Positions 17,322 to 26,617 of a DNA stretch of 64,000 nt are shown one piece after another. The translations under genes and the position numbers were made by a program. This DNA is from Dechloromonas denitrificans. Lineage in GTDB: Bacteria > Pseudomonadota > Gammaproteobacteria > Burkholderiales > Rhodocyclaceae. Below the pieces are notes generated by a model. It was given only the letters and a program-made list of their open reading frames with translations, did not search any database and was not told the origin of the DNA. Numbering within the stretch: position 1 is the first letter of the stretch; each line of letters starts with the position of its first letter. The stretch is from the NCBI RefSeq assembly GCF_001551835.1, contig NZ_LODL01000040.1, positions 174,336 through 238,335 of the forward strand, given 5' to 3'.

Positions 17322-18446
17322 CTACCCTTGCCGCCAAGGCAAGCCGTGGTAGCGCCAGCCGCCCTTGAAGCCCCGATGGGCGTGTTCGTCAGGTTCGCCT
17401 TCGAAGCCTTCGAGGATGTTGTAGGCCTCAAGTCCGAGTTCGGTCGCACAGGTCGCGGCGGCGATTGAGCGAACGCCGCTGCGGCAGAGCATCAGTGCTT
17501 TCTTGCCGGCCGGAATGGCCAGGACCAGTCCATCGGCAAAGCCGGTGTTGACTGCCATGCCCGGCCATTGTTTCCAGGGCAGCGCCACGGCGCCGGGCAC
17601 GAAGCCGACCCACTCGCGTTCGGCATCGGTACGCACATCGACCAATACTGCGTTACCGGCTTGCCACCATTGGTAGGCGAGTTGAGGCGAGATGTCTCCG
17701 GCGTAGCTGTTGGCGGGGCGAACGCCATGCAGTTCGCCGCCGCCGGCATCGTGGCGGTGGCCAGAGGCCAGGTTGGCCGGTACGGCTTCGTCGATTCGGC
17801 GGGGGCGAGGCAGGTTCAGGGAGTTCATCAGTTGGACGAATTCCGCTTTGGTTTTGCCGGCAATCCGGACGTTGCCCAGTTTTTCCGCGCCGATCGTCGT
17901 GTTGCTGCGGCCCTGGTAGTCATGCCCCGGCCAGACGGTCGTTGCGTCGGGCAGGGCAAACAGCACCCGGGTCAAGCTGTCGTAGAGCGCTTCCGGACTG
18001 CCGGACTGGAAATCGGTCCGGCCGCAGGCATTGATCAGCAGCGTGTCGCCAGTAAAGACATGGTGCCGCCAGAGATAGCAGGTGCTGCCGGCGGTGTGGC
18101 CAGGGGTGTGGAGGGCCTGGATTTGTTCGTGGCCGAAGGACAGCACGTCGCCATCGTTGATTTGCATGGCGGCGGTCGTAATGCCGCAGCCGGCCGGTGC
18201 TGCCGTGCGCGCCCCGGTGTGCTCGGCCAACAGCCAGGCGCTGGTGATATGGTCGGCGTGGCCATGCGTTTCGACCGCCCAGACCAGTTTGATGGCGTGC
18301 TCAGCGAGCACGGCGAGATCCCGTTCGAGTTGTTCGTCGACCGGGTCGATAATCAGGCCTTCGCGCGACACCTGATCAAACAGGATGTAGGTGTAGGTAC
18401 TGGAGGCGGGATCAAAAAGCTGGATCAACTCGGGAGGCGAGCCCAT
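17322..18446 (-). CDS. Metallo-beta-lactamase fold / rhodanese fusion, probable persulfide dioxygenase
   Basis: 374 residues from ATG 18446, which has AAAGGAGA about seven bases upstream; the frame to 18479 lacks an RBS. The N-terminal domain has the metal motif ETHGHADH, the later HTPGHTAGS and FTGDTLLINACGRTDFQ, and WPGHDY, matching ETHE1-type persulfide dioxygenases. The C-terminal rhodanese domain has the active loop LCRSGVRS and a tail GGWRYHGLPWRQG. Such fusions oxidise glutathione persulfide to sulfite and pass sulfur on. The rhodanese part is paralogous to the single-domain protein at 56532. Confidence 0.88.
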   Translation of the reverse strand: MGSPPELIQLFDPASSTYTYILFDQVSREGLIIDPVDEQLERDLAVLAEHAIKLVWAVETHGHADHITSAWLLAEHTGARTAAPAGCGITTAAMQINDGDVLSFGHEQIQALHTPGHTAGSTCYLWRHHVFTGDTLLINACGRTDFQSGSPEALYDSLTRVLFALPDATTVWPGHDYQGRSNTTIGAEKLGNVRIAGKTKAEFVQLMNSLNLPRPRRIDEAVPANLASGHRHDAGGGELHGVRPANSYAGDISPQLAYQWWQAGNAVLVDVRTDAEREWVGFVPGAVALPWKQWPGMAVNTGFADGLVLAIPAGKKALMLCRSGVRSIAAATCATELGLEAYNILEGFEGEPDEHAHRGFKGGWRYHGLPWRQG

Positions 18447-18546
18447 TGTCCATCTCCTTTGCAAAGCGGCATTCCCCATCTCAAGCGAGAGAGGCGCACT
18501 CCAAGTTAGTGCGGATTTTTCGGCCGAGGTTCAGGCCGCGTGGCGG

Positions 18547-19554
18547 CTAACCGGTCTGCTCCGCGATATTCTGAAAGGCGATTTCGGTGCGGAACGTGTT
18601 GTAGCCGGTCTTGGCGTTGTAGCTGCATTCGCCGCTGCCGTGATCGACGCCGCCAAGCAGGGGGCAGGCGCCGAACAGCTCGGCCACCCAGTCGACAAAG
18701 GCACGGACCTTGGCCGACAGGTGGCGGTTCTGCATGTAGGCCACTGAGATCGGCATCGATGCCGGCGACAGCTGCGGCAAGACTTCGACCAGCGCCCCCG
18801 ATTCGAGATGCGGCAGGACCATGAAGCGCGCTGTCTGGATCATGCCGAAGCCCTGCAAGGCACAGGCGACATAGGCTTCGATGTCGTTGACCGAGACGTT
18901 GCCGCGCATCGCGACCGGGACGGACTGACCGTCGACGATGAAGTCCCAGTCGAAGTTGCGGCCGGTGCGGTGGGAGAAATATTGCACGGCGACGTGGTGC
19001 TGCAGGTCGTCGATGCCCTGTGGCACGCCGTAGCGCTCGAGGTAGTCCGGCGTGGCGCAGCTGATCAGCTTGAGGGCGCCGATACGCCGGGCGACCAGCG
19101 TCGAATCCTGCAACTCGCCGACCCGGATCACGCAATCGACCGCCTCGCGGACCAGGTCGACCATGCGGTCGCCCATGCCGATGACCAGCTCGACTTCCGG
19201 ATAGCGGGCGTGGAACTCGCTGAGCCGGGGAATCAGGATCAGGCGGCCGATCGGCGACGGCACGTCGATCCGTAGCCGGCCTTTCGGCCCGCGCGCCACG
19301 TCGCGGAAGGAAGATTCGGTTTCCTCGACCTCGCCGAGGATGCGGGCGCAGTGCTCGTAGTAGGCGGCGCCATCCGGCGTCAGGCTCAGCCGCCGCGTCG
19401 TACGGTTGAGCAGGCGCACCTGCAACAGCGCTTCGAGGTTCTGGATGATGGTCGTTACCGTGGCCCGCGGCAGGCCCAGATGCTCGGCGGCCTTGGTGAA
19501 GCTGTTGGCATCGACCACCCGGGTGAACACCTGCATGGCTTGAAAACGGTCCAT
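18547..19554 (-). CDS. LysR-family transcriptional regulator
   Basis: 335 residues, about 30 longer than typical because of a C-terminal tail (after CPLLGGVDHG) with no recognised match. The N-terminal helix-turn-helix is NSFTKAAEHLGLPRATVTTII, followed by NRTTRRLSLTPDG and the substrate-binding domain (DCVIRVGELQDSTLVARRIG) of the DmlR/CrgA-like group. It is divergent from the hydrolase and the RND efflux operon, which it probably controls. The effector is unknown. Confidence 0.88.
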   Translation of the reverse strand: MDRFQAMQVFTRVVDANSFTKAAEHLGLPRATVTTIIQNLEALLQVRLLNRTTRRLSLTPDGAAYYEHCARILGEVEETESSFRDVARGPKGRLRIDVPSPIGRLILIPRLSEFHARYPEVELVIGMGDRMVDLVREAVDCVIRVGELQDSTLVARRIGALKLISCATPDYLERYGVPQGIDDLQHHVAVQYFSHRTGRNFDWDFIVDGQSVPVAMRGNVSVNDIEAYVACALQGFGMIQTARFMVLPHLESGALVEVLPQLSPASMPISVAYMQNRHLSAKVRAFVDWVAELFGACPLLGGVDHGSGECSYNAKTGYNTFRTEIAFQNIAEQTG

Positions 19555-19571
19555 CGTCGCCCTTCCTGAAT

Positions 19572-19605
19572 CAATACGATTGTTTGCTGGTACTGAATAG
19601 TATTG
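19572..19605. promoter_or_regulatory. Candidate LysR binding region upstream of the efflux operon
   Basis: CAATAC and GTATTG form perfect 6-base inverted arms separated by 22 bp, in the divergent region between the LysR gene and the hydrolase. The wide spacing fits two half-sites better than one classical LysR box. Confidence 0.35.
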
Positions 19606-19646
19606 TCGAAATTTGTGTATTTATCCAGCCGAAAACAACACAGAAA

Positions 19647-20522
19647 ATGGCGCCATCCCAATTTACGGCAGGTCCACCTGCCCCGGATGCGATGCCAATC
19701 AGCCCTTCGACGACCCAGCAGAAGCCGCAAGACCTGAGCATTGCCGGCCCGGCCGGCCCGCTCGCCCTGCGCCTCTACCGGCCGGGCCGGGCGCCGGTCG
19801 GGCTGCCCGTCGTCCTCTATTTCCACGGTGGCGGCTTCGTCGGCGGTAGCCTGGACGATGCCGACGCCGCCGCCAGCTTCATCGCCGAACAGACGCCGGC
19901 CCTGGTTGTCGCCGTCGATTACGCGCTGGCCCCGGCCCGGCCTTTTCCGGCGGCGCCGGAAGACGCCCATGCCGCGGCGCTGTGGCTGGCCGAACATGCC
20001 GCCGAACTGGGCGGCGACGCGGCCCGGCTGGCGGTCGCCGGCGACGATGCCGGCGGCAACCTGGCCGCCGCCCTCACGCTGATCGCCCGCGACCGCAACG
20101 GCCCGGTCATCGCCGCCCAGGCGCTGGTCGGGCCGATGCTCGACCCGAGCATGAGCCGGCTCGGCGATGGCGCCCGCCTGAACTCCGACCTCAGCGCCGC
20201 GACCTGTGCCGACTGCTATCGCCAATACCTGCCGCAACCGCGCCAGCGCCTGCATCCCTACGCTTCGCCGCTGGTCTCGGTACGGCAGGCCGGCCTGCCG
20301 CCGGCGCTGATCGTCACCGCCGAATGCGACGTGCTGCACAACGAAGCCGAGAAATACGCCGCAGCGCTGATCGCCGCCGGCGTGCCGACCCAGGTCGTGC
20401 GCTTTGCCGGCGTCAACCACGCCAGCTTGGTCGCGCACCGGCCGGCCCTGGCCGAAATCGCCCATTTCCTGCGCCGCCGGCTATGGGATGGCGCGGCGCC
20501 GGCGCATCCGCTCAATTTGTAG
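19647..20522 (+). CDS. Alpha/beta hydrolase (HSL-like) with altered nucleophile motif
   Basis: About 291 residues from ATG 19647; a TTG at 19584 in frame would give 312 but lies in the likely operator, and ATG 19692 is another option. YFHGGGFVGGS is the oxyanion motif of the hormone-sensitive-lipase family, and a C-terminal VNHASLV supplies the expected His. The nucleophile elbow reads AGDDAGGN: Asp134 replaces the usual Ser. Hence ordinary esterase chemistry is doubtful. It is the first gene of the run leading into the RND pump, 111 bp before the adaptor gene. Confidence 0.8.
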   Translation: MAPSQFTAGPPAPDAMPISPSTTQQKPQDLSIAGPAGPLALRLYRPGRAPVGLPVVLYFHGGGFVGGSLDDADAAASFIAEQTPALVVAVDYALAPARPFPAAPEDAHAAALWLAEHAAELGGDAARLAVAGDDAGGNLAAALTLIARDRNGPVIAAQALVGPMLDPSMSRLGDGARLNSDLSAATCADCYRQYLPQPRQRLHPYASPLVSVRQAGLPPALIVTAECDVLHNEAEKYAAALIAAGVPTQVVRFAGVNHASLVAHRPALAEIAHFLRRRLWDGAAPAHPLNL

Positions 20523-20633
20523 GATCAGGCAAGGATTGGCGACGAACAGGCTGCCGCCCCGGACGCCGCTCCGCCTACCCTGGCTCCCGATAAAAACAGA
20601 ACTCCGTCTTTCAAAACTTCCAGAGGATTCATC

Positions 20634-21797
20634 ATGCCCCTACGCCAAAAACGCCTCGTTCTCGCCGCCGCCCTGGCTGGCCTGTTCACGCTCGGCGGCG
20701 GTCTCGCCGTCTATCACGGCCAGGCCGGCGCCGCCCCGGCCGCTGCCACGCCCGCCGCCGCGATGGTCGATGTCGCCGAAGTTGCCAGCCGCGCCGTCAC
20801 CGAATGGCAGCAGTATTCCGGCCGCCTCGAAGCGGTCGAGCGGGTCGAGATCCACCCGCAGGTCTCCGGCATCCTGACCGCCGTGCATTTCAAGGATGGC
20901 AGCCTGGTCAAGAAGGGCGAGCTGCTGTTCACCATCGACCCGCGCCCCTTCGCCGCCGAAGTCGCCCGCGCCGAAGCCCAGTTGGCGGCGATGGATGCCC
21001 GCGTCGCCTACACCGCCAGCGACCTGGCGCGCGGCGAACGGCTGCTGGCCGAAAACGCCATCGCCCGCCGCGATTTTGACGAGAAGCAGAATGCCGCCCG
21101 CGAAGCCAAGGCCAACCTGCAGGCGGCCAAGGCGGCATTGAACGTCGCCCAGCTCAATCTCGAATACACCCGGATCACGGCACCGATTGCCGGCCGCGTC
21201 TCGCGCGCCGAAGTCACCGTCGGCAACCTGGTCGCGCCCGGCAACGGCCCGGCGCTGACCTCGCTGGTCTCGGCCGACCGCATCTACGCCGCCTTCGATG
21301 TCGATGAGCAAAGCTACCTGAAGGTGGTCAACGGCAGCCAGGGCAAGGCGCTGCCCATCCATCTCGGGTTGGCCGACGACGACGGCTATTCGCTGGAAGG
21401 CAAGCTGAGTTCGGTGGACAACCGCCTCGACAGCAGTTCCGGCACCATCCGCCTGCGCGCCCTGGTCGATAACCCGGACGGCAAGCTGCTGCCCGGCCTT
21501 TATGCCCGCATCCGGCTTGGCGGCGCCAGCCAGCGCGACGCGCTGCTGATCGACGAGAAGGCCGTCGGCACGGACCAGGCCAAGCGTTTCGTGCTGGTCG
21601 TCGGCGACGGCAACCAGACCGCCTATCGCGAAGTCCGGCTGGGCAGCGTGCAGGACGGCCTGCGCGTCGTCGAAAGCGGCCTCCAGGCGGGCGAACGCAT
21701 CGTCGTCAACGGCCTGCAACGGGTCCGCCCCGGCGACCCGGTCACCCCCAATCTCGTCCCGATGGGCGGCGCCGCGCCGGCTGCGGCCAAGGGCTAA
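20634..21797 (+). CDS. RND efflux periplasmic adaptor (membrane fusion protein)
   Basis: 387 residues. A signal peptide or N-terminal anchor (LAAALAGLFTLGGGLAVY) is followed by the biotinyl-lipoyl half-motifs (RVEIHPQVSGILTAVHFKDG and later LEYTRITAPIAGRVSRAEV), a coiled-coil hairpin between them, and the beta-barrel and membrane-proximal domains (AGERIVVNGLQRVRPGDPV). It matches MexE/AcrA-type adaptors linking the inner membrane pump to the outer membrane channel. The next gene starts 12 bp downstream. Confidence 0.92.
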   Translation: MPLRQKRLVLAAALAGLFTLGGGLAVYHGQAGAAPAAATPAAAMVDVAEVASRAVTEWQQYSGRLEAVERVEIHPQVSGILTAVHFKDGSLVKKGELLFTIDPRPFAAEVARAEAQLAAMDARVAYTASDLARGERLLAENAIARRDFDEKQNAAREAKANLQAAKAALNVAQLNLEYTRITAPIAGRVSRAEVTVGNLVAPGNGPALTSLVSADRIYAAFDVDEQSYLKVVNGSQGKALPIHLGLADDDGYSLEGKLSSVDNRLDSSSGTIRLRALVDNPDGKLLPGLYARIRLGGASQRDALLIDEKAVGTDQAKRFVLVVGDGNQTAYREVRLGSVQDGLRVVESGLQAGERIVVNGLQRVRPGDPVTPNLVPMGGAAPAAAKG

Positions 21798-21809
21798 GGA
21801 CTCCCTGCC

Positions 21810-24800
21810 ATGAACATTTCAAAATTCTTCATCGACCGGCCGATCTTCGCCGGCGTGCTTTCCATCCTGCTGCTGCTGGCCGGCGTGCTGGCGCTGTTCC
21901 AGTTGCCGATATCGGAGTACCCGGAAGTCGTGCCGCCCTCGGTTGTGGTGCGTGCCCAGTATCCCGGCGCCAACCCCAAGGTGATCGCCGAAACCGTCGC
22001 CTCGCCGCTCGAAGAGTCGATCAACGGCGTCGAGAACATGCTCTACATGCAGTCGCAGGCCAACAGCGACGGCAACCTGACGGTGACGGTCAACTTCAAG
22101 CTCGGCGTCGATCCCGACAAGGCGCAGCAACTGGTCCAGAACCGCGTCGCCCAGGCCTTGCCGCGCTTGCCCGAGGATGTCCAGCGCCTCGGCGTGACGA
22201 CGGTGAAAAGCTCGCCGACGCTGACCCTGGTGGTGCACCTGATCTCACCCGACGACAAGTACGACGCCACCTACCTGCGCAATTACGCGGTGCTCAACAT
22301 CAAGGACCGGCTGGCCCGCCTGCAGGGGGTCGGTGAAGTCTCGGTCTGGGGCGCCGGCAATTACGCCATGCGCGTCTGGCTCGACCCGCAAAAGGTCGCC
22401 CAGCGCGGGTTGACCGCCAGCGAAGTGGTGCGCGCCATTCGCGAGCAGAACGTCCAGGTCGCCGCCGGCGTCATCGGCGCTTCGCCCAGCCAGCCGGACA
22501 CGCCGATGCAGTTTTCGGTCAACGCCCAGGGCCGCCTGCAAAGCGAAGAAGAGTTCCGCGACATCGTGCTCAAGGCCTCGCCCGACGGCAGCGTCACCCG
22601 CCTGGCCGACGTCGCCCGCGTCCAGCTCGATGCCGCCGAATACGGCCTGCGCTCGCTGCTCAACAACAAGCCGGCGATCGGCATGGGCATCATGCAGTCG
22701 CCCGGCGCCAACGCCCTCGACGTTTCGGCCCAGGTGCGCGCCACCATGGCCGAACTGGAAAAGGATTTCCCGGCCTCGGTCGAATATCGCATCGAGTACG
22801 ACCCGACGCAGTTCGTCCGGGCCAGCATCAAGGCCGTCGTCCATACCCTGCTCGAAGCCATCGCGCTGGTCGTGCTGGTCGTCATCGTCTTCCTGCAGAC
22901 CTGGCGCGCCTCGATCATCCCGCTGCTCGCCGTGCCCGTCTCCATCGTCGGCACCTTCTCGCTGATGCTCGGTTTCGGCTATTCGATCAACGCCCTGTCG
23001 CTGTTCGGCATGGTGCTGGCGATCGGCATCGTCGTCGATGACGCCATCGTCGTCGTCGAAAACGTCGAGCGCAACATCGAGGCCGGGCTGACCCCGCGCG
23101 AAGCGACCTACCGGGCGATGCGCGAAGTCAGCGGGCCGATCATCGCCATCGCCCTGACCCTGGTCGCCGTCTTCGTGCCGCTCGCCTTCATGACCGGCCT
23201 GACCGGCCAGTTCTACAAGCAGTTCGCGATGACCATCGCCATCTCGACGGTGATCTCGGCCTTCAACTCGCTGACCCTGTCGCCGGCCCTCGCCGCCCTG
23301 CTGCTCAAGAGTCACGGTGCCGAGCCGGACTGGCTGACGCGGCAGATGAACCGCTTCTTCGGCCGTTTCTTCGCCGCCTTCAACCGCTTCTTCGGCCGCG
23401 CTTCCGAGAACTACGGCCGCGGCGTCAGCGGCGTGATCGGTCGCAAGGCGTCGGCGATGGGCATTTATGCCGTTTTGCTCGGGTTGACCGTCGGCATCTC
23501 CTATCTGGTGCCCGGCGGCTTCGTGCCGGCCCAGGACAAGCAGTACCTGATCAGCTTCACGCAATTGCCGAACGGCGCCTCGCTCGACCGCACCGAGGCG
23601 GTGATCCGCCAGATGGGCGAGGTCGCCCTGGCCCAGCCCGGCGTCGAAAGCACCATCGCCTTCCCCGGCCTGTCGATCAACGGCTTCACCAACAGTTCCA
23701 GCGCCGGCATCGTCTTCGTCACGCTGAAACCCTTCGCCGAGCGGCAAAGCCCGGAACTCTCGGCCGGTGCCATCGCCGGCGCGCTGAACCAGAAGTATTC
23801 GGCGATCCAGGAAGCCTTCATCGCCGTCTTCCCGCCGCCGCCGGTGATGGGGCTGGGCACGGTGGGCGGCTTCAAGCTGCAGATCGAGGATCGTGGCGCC
23901 ATCGGCTATAGCGAACTCAACGCTGCCGCCAACGCCTTCATGGCAGCCGCTGCCAAGACGCCGGAACTGGGGCCGATGTTTTCCAGCTATCAGATCAATG
24001 TGCCCCAGCTCGACGTTGATCTCGACCGCGTCAAGGCTAAGCAGCAGGGGGTTTCGGTGACCGACGTCTTCGACACCATGCAGATCTACCTCGGTTCGCT
24101 CTACGTCAACGACTTCAACCGCTTCGGCCGCACCTATCAGGTTCGCGCCCAGGCCGATGCGCCGTTCCGCGCCCATCCGGAGGACATCCTGCAACTGAAG
24201 ACGCGCAACAACCAGGGCGAAATGGTGCCGCTCTCCTCGTTGGTCAAGGTCCGCACCACCTTCGGCCCGGAAATGGTCGTCCGCTACAACGGCTACACCG
24301 CTGCCGACATCAACGGCGGCCCGGCCCCCGGCTACTCCTCGGCCCAGGCCGAGGCGGCGGTCGAGCGGATTGCCGCGGAAACCCTGCCGCGCGGCGTGCG
24401 TTTCGAATGGACCGACCTGACCTACCAGAAGATCCTGGCCGGCAACGCCGGCATCTGGGTCTTCCCGATCAGCCTGCTGCTCGTCTTCCTGGTGCTGGCG
24501 GCGCAGTACGAAAGCCTGACCCTGCCGCTGGCGGTGATCATGATCGTGCCGATGAGCATCCTGGCGGCGCTGACCGGCGTCTGGCTGACCGGCGGCGACA
24601 ACAACATCTTCACCCAGATCGGGCTGATGGTGCTGGTCGGGCTGGCCTGCAAGAACGCCATCCTGATCGTCGAGTTCGCCCGCGAACTGGAAATCCAGGG
24701 GGCGACGCCGCTCCAGGCGGCGATCGACGCCAGCCGGCTGCGCCTGCGGCCGATCCTGATGACCTCGATCGCTTTCATCATGGGCGTCATCCCGCTCGTC

Positions 24801-24998
24801 ACCTCGAGCGGCGCCGGCTCGGAAATGCGCCACGCGATGGGCATCGCCGTCTTCTTCGGCATGCTCGGCGTGACCCTGTTCGGCCTCTTCCTGACCCCGG
24901 TGTTCTATGTGCTGCTGCGCACGCTGGACAAGCGCCACAAGCTGCATACCGCCGCCCCGCATGAAGCGCCCATCGCCCCCGCCCATAGCGCGGCCTGA
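21810..24998 (+). CDS. RND multidrug efflux permease (HAE1 family, MexF-like)
   Basis: 1062 residues, the usual AcrB-type length. The start NISKFFIDRPIFAGVLSI is typical, followed by the porter-domain segment PGANPKVIAETVASPLEESI. Transmembrane helix 4 carries GIVVDDAIVVVENVERN with the paired Asp residues of the proton relay, and GLACKNAILIVEFARE with the Lys lies in helix 10. Twelve membrane helices and two large periplasmic loops are expected. It forms a tripartite pump with the flanking adaptor and outer membrane factor; the substrate range is unknown. Confidence 0.93.
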   Translation: MNISKFFIDRPIFAGVLSILLLLAGVLALFQLPISEYPEVVPPSVVVRAQYPGANPKVIAETVASPLEESINGVENMLYMQSQANSDGNLTVTVNFKLGVDPDKAQQLVQNRVAQALPRLPEDVQRLGVTTVKSSPTLTLVVHLISPDDKYDATYLRNYAVLNIKDRLARLQGVGEVSVWGAGNYAMRVWLDPQKVAQRGLTASEVVRAIREQNVQVAAGVIGASPSQPDTPMQFSVNAQGRLQSEEEFRDIVLKASPDGSVTRLADVARVQLDAAEYGLRSLLNNKPAIGMGIMQSPGANALDVSAQVRATMAELEKDFPASVEYRIEYDPTQFVRASIKAVVHTLLEAIALVVLVVIVFLQTWRASIIPLLAVPVSIVGTFSLMLGFGYSINALSLFGMVLAIGIVVDDAIVVVENVERNIEAGLTPREATYRAMREVSGPIIAIALTLVAVFVPLAFMTGLTGQFYKQFAMTIAISTVISAFNSLTLSPALAALLLKSHGAEPDWLTRQMNRFFGRFFAAFNRFFGRASENYGRGVSGVIGRKASAMGIYAVLLGLTVGISYLVPGGFVPAQDKQYLISFTQLPNGASLDRTEAVIRQMGEVALAQPGVESTIAFPGLSINGFTNSSSAGIVFVTLKPFAERQSPELSAGAIAGALNQKYSAIQEAFIAVFPPPPVMGLGTVGGFKLQIEDRGAIGYSELNAAANAFMAAAAKTPELGPMFSSYQINVPQLDVDLDRVKAKQQGVSVTDVFDTMQIYLGSLYVNDFNRFGRTYQVRAQADAPFRAHPEDILQLKTRNNQGEMVPLSSLVKVRTTFGPEMVVRYNGYTAADINGGPAPGYSSAQAEAAVERIAAETLPRGVRFEWTDLTYQKILAGNAGIWVFPISLLLVFLVLAAQYESLTLPLAVIMIVPMSILAALTGVWLTGGDNNIFTQIGLMVLVGLACKNAILIVEFARELEIQGATPLQAAIDASRLRLRPILMTSIAFIMGVIPLVTSSGAGSEMRHAMGIAVFFGMLGVTLFGLFLTPVFYVLLRTLDKRHKLHTAAPHEAPIAPAHSAA

Positions 24999-25016
24999 AG
25001 CCCAGGAGAAATGAAC

Positions 25017-26555
25017 ATGAATTACCTGCTCCCTTACCCGCCCTCAAGCAGCGCCATGGCCCAGGGCCACGTCATTCCCGCGAAAGCGGGAATCCAGGCT
25101 GCCGTTCCCCGGTACCAAAAAATCGCCATCTTCCCGCTGCTCGCTGCATTGCTGACGCTGGCCGGTTGCTCACTGGCCCCGACCTACCAGCCGCCCCAGG
25201 TCGACACGCCCGCCGCTTTCAAGGAAGCGCCAGCGAAAGGCCAATGGAAGACCGCCGAGCCGGCCGAGAACATCCCGCGCGGCGAATGGTGGAAGGCTTT
25301 TGCCGACCCGACGCTGGACGATCTGGAAAGCCGGGCCGCCGCCGCCAATCTCGACCTCAAGGCCGGCGCCGCCCGCCTGGCCCAGGCCCGTGCGCTACAG
25401 CAGAACGCCCGTTCGGCGCTCTTCCCGCAGATCGGCATCGGCGCCGGGCCGACCCGCCAGCGCCCGTCGCCGGCTTCGCAAAGGCTGGCCGCCGACGCCG
25501 AGACCAGCATCTCGACGCTGTGGCGGGCGCAAGGCACCGTCGCCTACGAGGCCGACCTGTTCGGCCGCATCAGCAGCGGCGTCGATGCCGCCAAGGCGAC
25601 GACTGAGCAACGCGAAGCCCTGTTCCACTCGCTGCAACTGGCCATCCAGGCCGATGTCGCGCAGGCTTACTTCTCGCTGCGCGAACTCGATGCGTTGTCG
25701 GCGCTCTACGCCGATACCGTCAAGCTGCGCGAGCAGAGTACCCGGCTTTTCCAGCGCCGCTTCGACGAAGGCGACATCAGCGAGCTGGAGCTGGCGCGTT
25801 CGCGCACCGAACTCGCCTCGGCCCGTTCCGAAGCGCTCGGCATCGCCCGCCAGCGGGCGGTGGCCGAACACAGCCTAGCCATCCTGCTCGGCCAGGCACC
25901 GGCTGCCTTCGCGCTGCCGGCGCAGCCGCTCAATCGGGTCAGCTTGCAGGTGCCGGCCGGCCTGCCCTCGGCACTGCTCGAACGGCGGCCCGACATCGCC
26001 GCTGCCGAACGGGCGATGGCCGCCGCCAATGCCCGGATCGGCACTGCCCGCGCCGCCTTCTTCCCGCGCCTCAGCCTGACCGGCGCGCTCGGTTACGAGT
26101 CGAATGAGCTGGGCGACCTGTTCAAGTGGAGCAGTCGCGCCTTCGTCATGGGGCCGCTGGTCGGCACGCTGCTCTCGCTGCCGATCTTCGACGGCGGCGC
26201 CCGCCAGGCCGGCGTCGATCAGGCGCATGCGGTCTACGCCGAAGAGGCGGCCAATTACCAGCAAACGGTGCTGCGCGCCTTCAAGGAAGTCGAGGACAAC
26301 CTTGCCCACCTGCGCCTGCTCGGCGATCAGACGCAGGCCCAGGACGACGCGGTGGGCTCGGCCCGGCGCGCCGCCCGGCTGTCGCAGATCCAGTATCGCG
26401 AAGGGTCGGTCAGCCACCTCAACGTCATCGACGCCGAGCGCAGCGTGCTGCAGCAAGAGCGCGTCGCGGTCCAGCTCGACGCCGAGCGGGCGCGGGCGAC
26501 GGTAAACCTGATCCGCGCCATCGGCGGTGGCTGGGTTACGCCCGCCGCTTCCTGA
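25017..26555 (+). CDS. Outer membrane factor lipoprotein of RND efflux system (NodT family)
   Basis: About 512 residues. ATG 25017 has AGGAG eight bases upstream; ATG 25011 is only two bases from it. A lipobox LLTLAGCSLAP directs lipid modification of the Cys, but the signal region is preceded by about 35 unusual residues including GHVIPAKAGIQAA. These are translated from a dispersed DNA repeat at 25071-25097, and no start codon lies between the repeat and the hydrophobic stretch. The body is TolC-like: FADPTLDDLESRAAAANLDL, coiled-coil regions, and QRRFDEGDISELELARSRTEL. Third gene of the efflux operon. Confidence 0.9.
   Translation: MNYLLPYPPSSSAMAQGHVIPAKAGIQAAVPRYQKIAIFPLLAALLTLAGCSLAPTYQPPQVDTPAAFKEAPAKGQWKTAEPAENIPRGEWWKAFADPTLDDLESRAAAANLDLKAGAARLAQARALQQNARSALFPQIGIGAGPTRQRPSPASQRLAADAETSISTLWRAQGTVAYEADLFGRISSGVDAAKATTEQREALFHSLQLAIQADVAQAYFSLRELDALSALYADTVKLREQSTRLFQRRFDEGDISELELARSRTELASARSEALGIARQRAVAEHSLAILLGQAPAAFALPAQPLNRVSLQVPAGLPSALLERRPDIAAAERAMAAANARIGTARAAFFPRLSLTGALGYESNELGDLFKWSSRAFVMGPLVGTLLSLPIFDGGARQAGVDQAHAVYAEEAANYQQTVLRAFKEVEDNLAHLRLLGDQTQAQDDAVGSARRAARLSQIQYREGSVSHLNVIDAERSVLQQERVAVQLDAERARATVNLIRAIGGGWVTPAAS
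25071..25097. repeat. Dispersed repeat arm (GTCATTCCCGC type), copy 3, inside a coding region
   Basis: GTCATTCCCGCG-AAA-GCGGGAATCCAG is one hairpin arm of the same family as the intergenic copies at 3001 and 5821. It is read in frame within the N-terminus of the outer membrane lipoprotein and encodes VIPAKAGIQ. Confidence 0.8.
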
Positions 26556-26563
26556 AGGGGCAA

Positions 26564-26600
26564 TAAAAAAGCGGAACGCCGTCGCCGGGGTTCCGCTTTG
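26564..26600 (-). terminator. Terminator between the efflux operon and the flavoprotein gene
   Basis: The stem AAAGCGGAAC / GTTCCGCTTT (26568-26599) is followed on the minus strand by TTTTTTATTG, so it ends the flavoprotein transcript; on the plus strand only TTTGCG follows. Confidence 0.75.
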
Positions 26601-26617
26601 CGCTGGCGTCGTCCGGT

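Noticed and set aside
17093..17449. N-terminal extension of 119 codons on the cas9 reading frame
   Set aside because: It crosses the tracrRNA gene, has no Cas9 similarity, and the RuvC-I motif with Asp10 begins right after ATG 17092.
22245..24986. 913-codon frame antisense to the RND permease
   Set aside because: A shadow frame produced by high-GC codon bias; it has His/Asp/Gly-rich low-complexity content and no domain. The same applies to long antisense frames over spoT (41904-44081) and napA (46452-48455).
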